In this document: in pieces, positions 16,888 to 20,613 of the stretch
Layout of the letters: every line of letters begins with the position of its first letter
Numbering within the stretch: the first letter of the stretch is position 1
Assembly: GCA_040255575.1 (NCBI GenBank)
Contig: JBDZVF010000051.1
Coordinates: 1 to 20,613, forward strand
Source: JADGHX01 sp040255575
GTDB taxonomy: Bacteria > Pseudomonadota > Gammaproteobacteria > Steroidobacterales > Steroidobacteraceae
Direction of reading: 5' to 3'
Length of the DNA stretch: 20,613 nucleotides
Notes under the pieces: model-generated
What the model was told of the DNA's origin: nothing
What the model saw: the letters and a program-made list of their open reading frames with translations, nothing else
Database searches by the model: none
Made by a program: the position numbers and the translations under genes

Positions 16888-17765
16888 TTTCGATCCGCCG
16901 GGGCGATCTGCTGCTGCTCATCGGCATCACATTCATCTGGGGGTTGAACCTCATCACGAGCAAGGTGGGTGTGGCAGAGATCCCACCGATCCTCTTCACC
17001 TTCCTGCGCTTTGCCATCGTGGCGGTCGTGCTCGTGCCCTGGCTGCGGATCCAGCCGGGGGAGATGAGCGCGCTCGTTGTCGCCTCGCTACTCATCGGCG
17101 CCATCAGCTTCGCGCTGAACTTCGCCGCGATCCGGCGGGCCACCAGCATTTCCTCCATCGCGATCGCGGGCCAGCTCAGCGTGCCGTTCGCGACCCTGCT
17201 GTCCGTCGCGCTGCTCAACGAGACGGTTCGATGGCGGCGCTGGACGGGAATCATCCTGTCGTTCGTCGGCATTGCCATCATGGGCTTCGACCCCGCGATC
17301 GGGGATCGCTGGGAAAGCCTTGCGCTCGTGATCGCATCCGCATTCATCGGTGCGCTCGGTCTCATTGCGGTGAAAAAGCTACGCGGTTTCACGCCACTCG
17401 GGCTGCTCGCATGGACGGGCTGGATCGGCATGCCGGTTCTGCTTCTCACCAGTCTGCGTGTCGAGCAACCGGACTTCGTGCAGCTTATTCACGACGTCAC
17501 CTGGAAGGGATGGGGTTCACTGGCATTCGCAGCGATCGGCGCGAGTCTCATCGCGCACACGGGGTACTTTCATCTCGTACAGAAATACCCGGTGACCAGC
17601 GTCGCGCCGCTGACGACGCTATCGCCCGTGTTCTCCGTCATATTCGGCGTGGCGTTGCTGGGCGATCCGCTGTCGAGCCAGATTCTCATCGGCGGTTTCT
17701 GCACGCTGCTCGGCGTCTTCATCATCACCATGCGCGAGAAGCGCATCGTCGACACGGGCAGTTGA
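16884..17765 (+). CDS. EamA/DMT-superfamily transporter
   Basis: The protein has 293 residues from the GTG at 16884, which overlaps the aminopeptidase TGA (GTGA), so translation is coupled. The frame also runs further upstream inside the aminopeptidase gene, but that part is a shadow. About ten hydrophobic segments fall in two halves, as in EamA duplications: LLLLIGITFIWGLNLITSK at the start, an internal SSIAIAGQLSVPFATLLSVALLNE, and in the second half VTSVAPLTTLSPVFSVIFGVALLGDPL. The last two are the paired fifth/tenth-helix signatures of the family. It is an inner-membrane exporter of metabolites, perhaps amino acids; pairing with an aminopeptidase next to branched-chain genes hints at amino acid efflux, but the substrate is not determined by sequence. 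Confidence 0.88.
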   Translation: MISIRRGDLLLLIGITFIWGLNLITSKVGVAEIPPILFTFLRFAIVAVVLVPWLRIQPGEMSALVVASLLIGAISFALNFAAIRRATSISSIAIAGQLSVPFATLLSVALLNETVRWRRWTGIILSFVGIAIMGFDPAIGDRWESLALVIASAFIGALGLIAVKKLRGFTPLGLLAWTGWIGMPVLLLTSLRVEQPDFVQLIHDVTWKGWGSLAFAAIGASLIAHTGYFHLVQKYPVTSVAPLTTLSPVFSVIFGVALLGDPLSSQILIGGFCTLLGVFIITMREKRIVDTGS

Positions 17766-17776
17766 ACCAATGGGAG

Positions 17777-17788
17777 TGACAGTTGTCA
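17777..17788. repeat. Operator-like palindrome upstream of the ilvD promoter
   Basis: TGACA, GT, TGTCA: an inverted repeat with 5-base arms located 26 bases before the -35 box, followed by a CATGCATG palindrome. The position suits an activator site. The binding protein is unknown. Confidence 0.3.
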
Positions 17789-17813
17789 TGCATGGCCAAG
17801 TGCCACTTTGCAG

Positions 17814-17841
17814 TTGACACGACAACCCTCGGCTCTATGCT
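17814..17841 (+). promoter_or_regulatory. Sigma-70 promoter of ilvD
   Basis: Perfect TTGACA (17814-17819), 16-base spacer, TATGCT (17836-17841). It is the strongest plus-strand promoter seen in the window and predicts a start near 17848, leaving about 280 bases of 5' leader before ilvD. Confidence 0.65.
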
Positions 17842-18016
17842 CGCTTAGGTGCAGAGCTACCGTTCGCAGGATGGCTGTTCGTGCTCAGGGACGAAGCAAA
17901 CATGCTTTCTGGCACCCGGCCGGATGTTAATCTGCCGCCCGCGGCGGGCCACTACGATTCGTATCTACAGGCCACCGGCCGCAATAGAGACAGGGGGTTC
18001 ACGTACGTTTTGACAG

Positions 18017-18054
18017 GAGTCCGGGGCGCGCCAGGCGCGCTACCCGCCGGACTC
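18017..18054 (+). promoter_or_regulatory. Large GC hairpin in the ilvD leader
   Basis: GAGTCCGG (18017-18024) pairs perfectly with CCGGACTC (18047-18054); inside, GCGCGC (18026-18031) pairs with GCGCGC (18035-18040). It is followed by an AT-rich stretch, ATATATATACGTAC, not a T-run, so it is not a standard terminator. A 29-codon ORF (17924-18013, starting MLICRPRRATTIRIY) ends four bases before the stem, reminiscent of attenuator layouts, but it has no ribosome site and is not clearly enriched in Leu or Val. Another frame is open through the whole leader from a GTG at 17881. Function is unknown; the rest of 17766-18128 holds no convincing gene. Confidence 0.5.
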
Positions 18055-18128
18055 ATATATATACGTACTAAGCCCCTCCTGACCGCGGCAAGAGTGTGAG
18101 GATTCGTTTGAAGCGACCGAAGGCGACA

Positions 18129-19835
18129 GTGTCGAAGAAGAGCGAGAGTCAATCCGCCTCCTCGACGCGCGCGCATTCCAGCCTGGTGGTCGACGGTTTG
18201 AAGGCGGCTCCCGCTCGCGCGATGCTGCGCGCCGTCGGTTTCCAGGATGCCGATTTCGGCAAGCCCCAGATCGGTGTCGCCTCCACCTGGTCGAACCTCA
18301 CGCCGTGCAACATGCACATCGCGGAGCTCGCGCGCGAAGCCGCTGCGGGCGTCGATGCGGCGGGCGCCAAGAGCGTCGTCTTCAACACCATCACCGTCTC
18401 TGACGGCATCTCGATGGGCACGCCCGGCATGCGTTACTCGCTCGTGTCGCGCGAAGTGATCGCGGATTCGATCGAGACGGTCGTCGGCGCGGAAGGGTTC
18501 GACGGCTTCGTGGCCATCGGTGGCTGCGACAAGAACATGCCGGGTTGCGCCATGGCGATCGCCCGGCTCAATCGTCCCGCGGTGTTCGTCTACGGCGGCA
18601 CCATCCGTCCGGGCGCGAATCGTCGCGACATCGTCTCGGTGTTCGAGGCGGTGGGCGCGCGCGCGGCGGGCAAGATTTCCGATGACGAGCTGCGCGAGGT
18701 GGAGCGCACGGCCATCCCGGGCCCCGGCAGCTGCGGCGGCATGTACACCGCGAACACCATGGCATCGGCGGTCGAGGCGCTCGGCCTGTCGCTGCCCAAC
18801 AGCTCCGCGCAGGAGGCCGTCGGCGATCCCAAACGCAACGACTGTCGCCGGGCCGGGGAAGCGGTGGTACGGCTCCTCGAGGCGGGCATCCGCCCGCGCG
18901 ACATCCTGACGCGCAAGGCCTTCGAAAACGCCATCACGATGACCATCGCGCTGGCGGGCTCGACGAACGCGGTCCTGCACCTCCTTGCCATCGCCCACGA
19001 GGCACGGGTGAAACTATCTCTCGATGACTTCACTCGAATCGGGAAGCGTGTGCCGGTGCTGGCGGACGTGAGACCGAGCGGGCGGGCGCTCATGTCGGAG
19101 CTGATCGCGATCGGAGGGATCCAGCCCCTGATGAAAACTCTGCTGGAGGCGGGCCTCCTGCATGGCGAGTGCATGACCGTGACCGGCCGTACCCTTGCCG
19201 AAAACCTTGCCGCGGTGGGTACATATGTTGCTAACCAGGACATCGTACGGCCGCTGTCCGATCCCATCAAACGGGACAGTCACCTCGTCGTCCTGTACGG
19301 CAACGTGGCGCCTGAGGGCGCGGTGGCCAAGATTACCGGCAAGGAAGGCCTGCAGTTCACCGGCCCGGCACGTGTCTTCGAAGGGGAAGAGGCGGCGACC
19401 CGGGCAATCCTGGATGGGGCGGTGCGCGCCGGCGACGTCGTCGTCATCCGAAACGAGGGACCCCGCGGCGGACCGGGCATGCGCGAGATGCTCAGCCCCA
19501 CCGGAGCAATCATGGGTCGAGGCCTGGGAAATCAGGTTGCCCTCATCACCGACGGCCGCTTCTCCGGCGGCACGCACGGTTTCGTGGTTGGACATATCTC
19601 TCCGGAAGCTGCAGTCGGCGGTCCGCTGGGACTCCTGCGTAACGGAGACGTCCTCACCATCGACGCCGAGAAGAGAACCATCGATGTGGCGCTGTCGGCG
19701 GCGGAATTGCGTCGACGGCGCGCCTCCTGGAAACCAAAGAAGCCCTACACGAGCGGCGGCGTGCTCGCCAAGTACGCGCGGCTCGTCAGCACGGCATCCA
19801 CCGGCGCGGTGACAACGCGCGAAGAGGTGGCCTGA
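18129..19835 (+). CDS. ilvD: Dihydroxyacid dehydratase
   Basis: The protein has 568 residues from the GTG at 18129, preceded by GAAGG at five bases. Two upstream starts in frame, TTG 18108 (with GAGG six bases before) and GTG 18096, are possible; the later start fits better because the conserved part begins only about 17 residues on (SSLVVDGLKAAPARAMLRAVG). It is an Fe-S enzyme of the IlvD/EDD family, dehydrating the dihydroxy acids to 2-oxo acids for Val and Ile. Cluster and active-site motifs: TPCNMH, GGCDKNMPGC, and GPGSCGGMYTANTM. The C-terminal domain has GPRGGPGMREML and TDGRFSGGTHGFVVGHISPEA. Sequence style is the shorter type unlike E. coli IlvD (about 616 residues). It completes the pathway of the minus-strand operon but has its own promoter and leader. 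Confidence 0.96.
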   Translation: MSKKSESQSASSTRAHSSLVVDGLKAAPARAMLRAVGFQDADFGKPQIGVASTWSNLTPCNMHIAELAREAAAGVDAAGAKSVVFNTITVSDGISMGTPGMRYSLVSREVIADSIETVVGAEGFDGFVAIGGCDKNMPGCAMAIARLNRPAVFVYGGTIRPGANRRDIVSVFEAVGARAAGKISDDELREVERTAIPGPGSCGGMYTANTMASAVEALGLSLPNSSAQEAVGDPKRNDCRRAGEAVVRLLEAGIRPRDILTRKAFENAITMTIALAGSTNAVLHLLAIAHEARVKLSLDDFTRIGKRVPVLADVRPSGRALMSELIAIGGIQPLMKTLLEAGLLHGECMTVTGRTLAENLAAVGTYVANQDIVRPLSDPIKRDSHLVVLYGNVAPEGAVAKITGKEGLQFTGPARVFEGEEAATRAILDGAVRAGDVVVIRNEGPRGGPGMREMLSPTGAIMGRGLGNQVALITDGRFSGGTHGFVVGHISPEAAVGGPLGLLRNGDVLTIDAEKRTIDVALSAAELRRRRASWKPKKPYTSGGVLAKYARLVSTASTGAVTTREEVA

Positions 19836-19994
19836 ATGGAAAAGCGCACAGGGATCGCGAACTTGAGCGCTGTTGTCAATGCGCAGAGCAGCGATTACTC
19901 TTCGCGGGCTTTCACCGGCTGCTACGGTGTGTTATCTCGTTTTGGACGAGATTCGCGCCGTATAGGTCGGGATCGACCGGGGGATTTCAAGTAA
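19836..19994 (+). CDS. Possible 52-residue small protein after ilvD
   Basis: The ATG directly follows the ilvD TGA, and GAAGAGGTGG (19821-19830) is a strong ribosome site five bases before it. The frame runs 52 codons to a TAA at 19992-19994. The product, starting MEKRTGIANLSAVVNAQSS, is basic at its C-terminus (RFGRDSRRIGRDRPGD) and shows no domain or membrane segment that I recognise. The good start signal is the only evidence; codon use is not especially like the neighbours. It may be a real small protein, a leftover, or chance. Confidence 0.3.
   Translation: MEKRTGIANLSAVVNAQSSDYSSRAFTGCYGVLSRFGRDSRRIGRDRPGDFK
19934..19952 (+). repeat. Stem-loop between ilvD and the TonB gene
   Basis: ATCTCGT, loop TTTGG, ACGAGAT: a perfect 7-base stem with no T-run after it. 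It could be an operator or a weak terminator behind ilvD. The rest of 19995-20050 shows no clear promoter for the TonB gene. Confidence 0.35.
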
Positions 19995-20050
19995 CTATCG
20001 TGCCGGCTCGGCATATCGCCGCGGCTGGCGCGTCTGGCAGATGAGACCAC

Positions 20051-20613
20051 ATGGCATCCTACGCACAGCACGACACAAACTTTTTCTCCGGACGCGCGCT
20101 CATACTCGGCGTCATCATCGCGGCTCACGTCTTTCTGGCCTGGGCGTTCGCGACCGGTCTGGCGCAGCAGGCCATCGAGATCATCGCGCCCCCGATCAAG
20201 ACCGAGATCATTGACGAGATCAAGCAGCAGGACACCCCGCCGCCGCCGCCGCCGCCCGAGTTCGAGCGTCCGCCGGTTGAAGTGCCCCCGCCGGAAGTCG
20301 CGATCGACATTCCGCAGGACACGGCCCAGTCCACCGCCATCACCGACGTGACCGATCGTCCCGTGCCGATGGCGCCGCCGCCGCCGCCGCCGCCGAAGCA
20401 GGTGAAGAAGGCGAGCATCGATGCGAAGCGCTTCCCGGCCTCCGAGGAGTACTACCCGGCTGCCTCCAAGCGCCTCGGCGAAGAAGGCTCCCCGACGGTG
20501 AAGGTGTGCGTCGGCCCGAACGGCAGGCTCTCGGAAGATCCGTCGATCGCCACGAGCTCCGGCAACACCCGGCTGGATGAAGCGGCCGTGAAGTACGCGA
20601 AGGCGGGTCGTTA
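20051..20613 (+). CDS. TonB-family energy transducer, 3' end outside window
   Basis: The frame is open from the ATG at 20051 to the window end (187 codons), with the last residues missing. There is a single N-terminal membrane anchor near residues 13-37 (GRALILGVIIAAHVFLAWAF). A periplasmic Pro-rich linker follows, with two runs of seven Pro near 63-69 and 108-114 and Glu/Val-Pro repeats between. The C-terminal TonB domain starts near 125: YYPAASKRLGEEGSPTVKVCVGPNGRLSEDPSI, then SSGNTRLDEAAVKYAKAGR. TonB couples the ExbB/ExbD proton motor to outer-membrane receptors. The genes for ExbBD would be expected just downstream, outside the window. This C-terminal style, with VCVGPNGRL, is one I associate with Xanthomonadales-like bacteria. 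Confidence 0.92.
   Translation, partial: MASYAQHDTNFFSGRALILGVIIAAHVFLAWAFATGLAQQAIEIIAPPIKTEIIDEIKQQDTPPPPPPPEFERPPVEVPPPEVAIDIPQDTAQSTAITDVTDRPVPMAPPPPPPPKQVKKASIDAKRFPASEEYYPAASKRLGEEGSPTVKVCVGPNGRLSEDPSIATSSGNTRLDEAAVKYAKAGR

Noticed and set aside
20213..20400. CCG-rich repeats in the TonB gene as a tandem repeat element
   Set aside because: They are simply proline codons of the periplasmic linker, which is normal for TonB proteins.

Overview
The window is GC-rich chromosomal DNA from a Gram-negative bacterium. A periplasmic TonB-type protein, predicted secreted and outer-membrane proteins, and a branched-chain amino acid supercluster under a leader-peptide attenuator all fit a gammaproteobacterium. 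The C-terminal style of the TonB protein and of a gene remnant near 1.3 kb remind me of Xanthomonadales/Nevskiales/Steroidobacteraceae relatives. That placement is inference, and no marker gene here settles it.

Left part (1-7.3 kb) is a mosaic of small accessory units, mostly on the minus strand. It holds a truncated secreted glycoside-hydrolase-like protein; a 5'-decapitated gene remnant directly behind a PadR regulator and membrane-protein pair; the PadR promoter, covered by a near-ideal inverted-repeat operator; a predicted outer-membrane barrel protein; an SDR-family protein on the plus strand that lacks the usual catalytic residues; a DUF1326-DUF2182 pair of putative metal-linked function; and a PIN-domain (VapC-like) gene overlapping a small antitoxin-like gene. 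The 268 bases between the PIN gene and leuB contain no gene I can support.

Centre (7.3-15.4 kb) is one long minus-strand operon for branched-chain amino acid synthesis, in transcription order: leader peptide, attenuator, ilvC, ilvA-like threonine dehydratase, leuA, ilvE, leuC, leuD, leuB. Gaps are short (8-27 bases) or overlapping. The leader encodes a 31-residue peptide whose core is valine and leucine codons. It is followed by a strong intrinsic terminator whose left arm can instead pair perfectly with an 8-base segment inside the leader gene. This is a complete transcription-attenuation device. Acetolactate synthase (ilvBN/ilvGM) is absent from the window, and the threonine dehydratase lacks the C-terminal regulatory domain.

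Right part (15.5-20.6 kb) is on the plus strand. It holds an M17 leucyl aminopeptidase translationally coupled to an EamA/DMT-type transporter. After these come a good sigma-70 promoter and a leader of roughly 280 bases with a large GC hairpin, then ilvD, which supplies the dihydroxyacid dehydratase step missing from the operon. A 52-codon ORF with a strong ribosome binding site follows ilvD, and the window ends inside a TonB-family energy transducer gene.

Together ilvC, ilvD, ilvE and ilvA cover the valine and isoleucine steps except acetolactate synthase, and leuA, leuCD and leuB cover the leucine branch.
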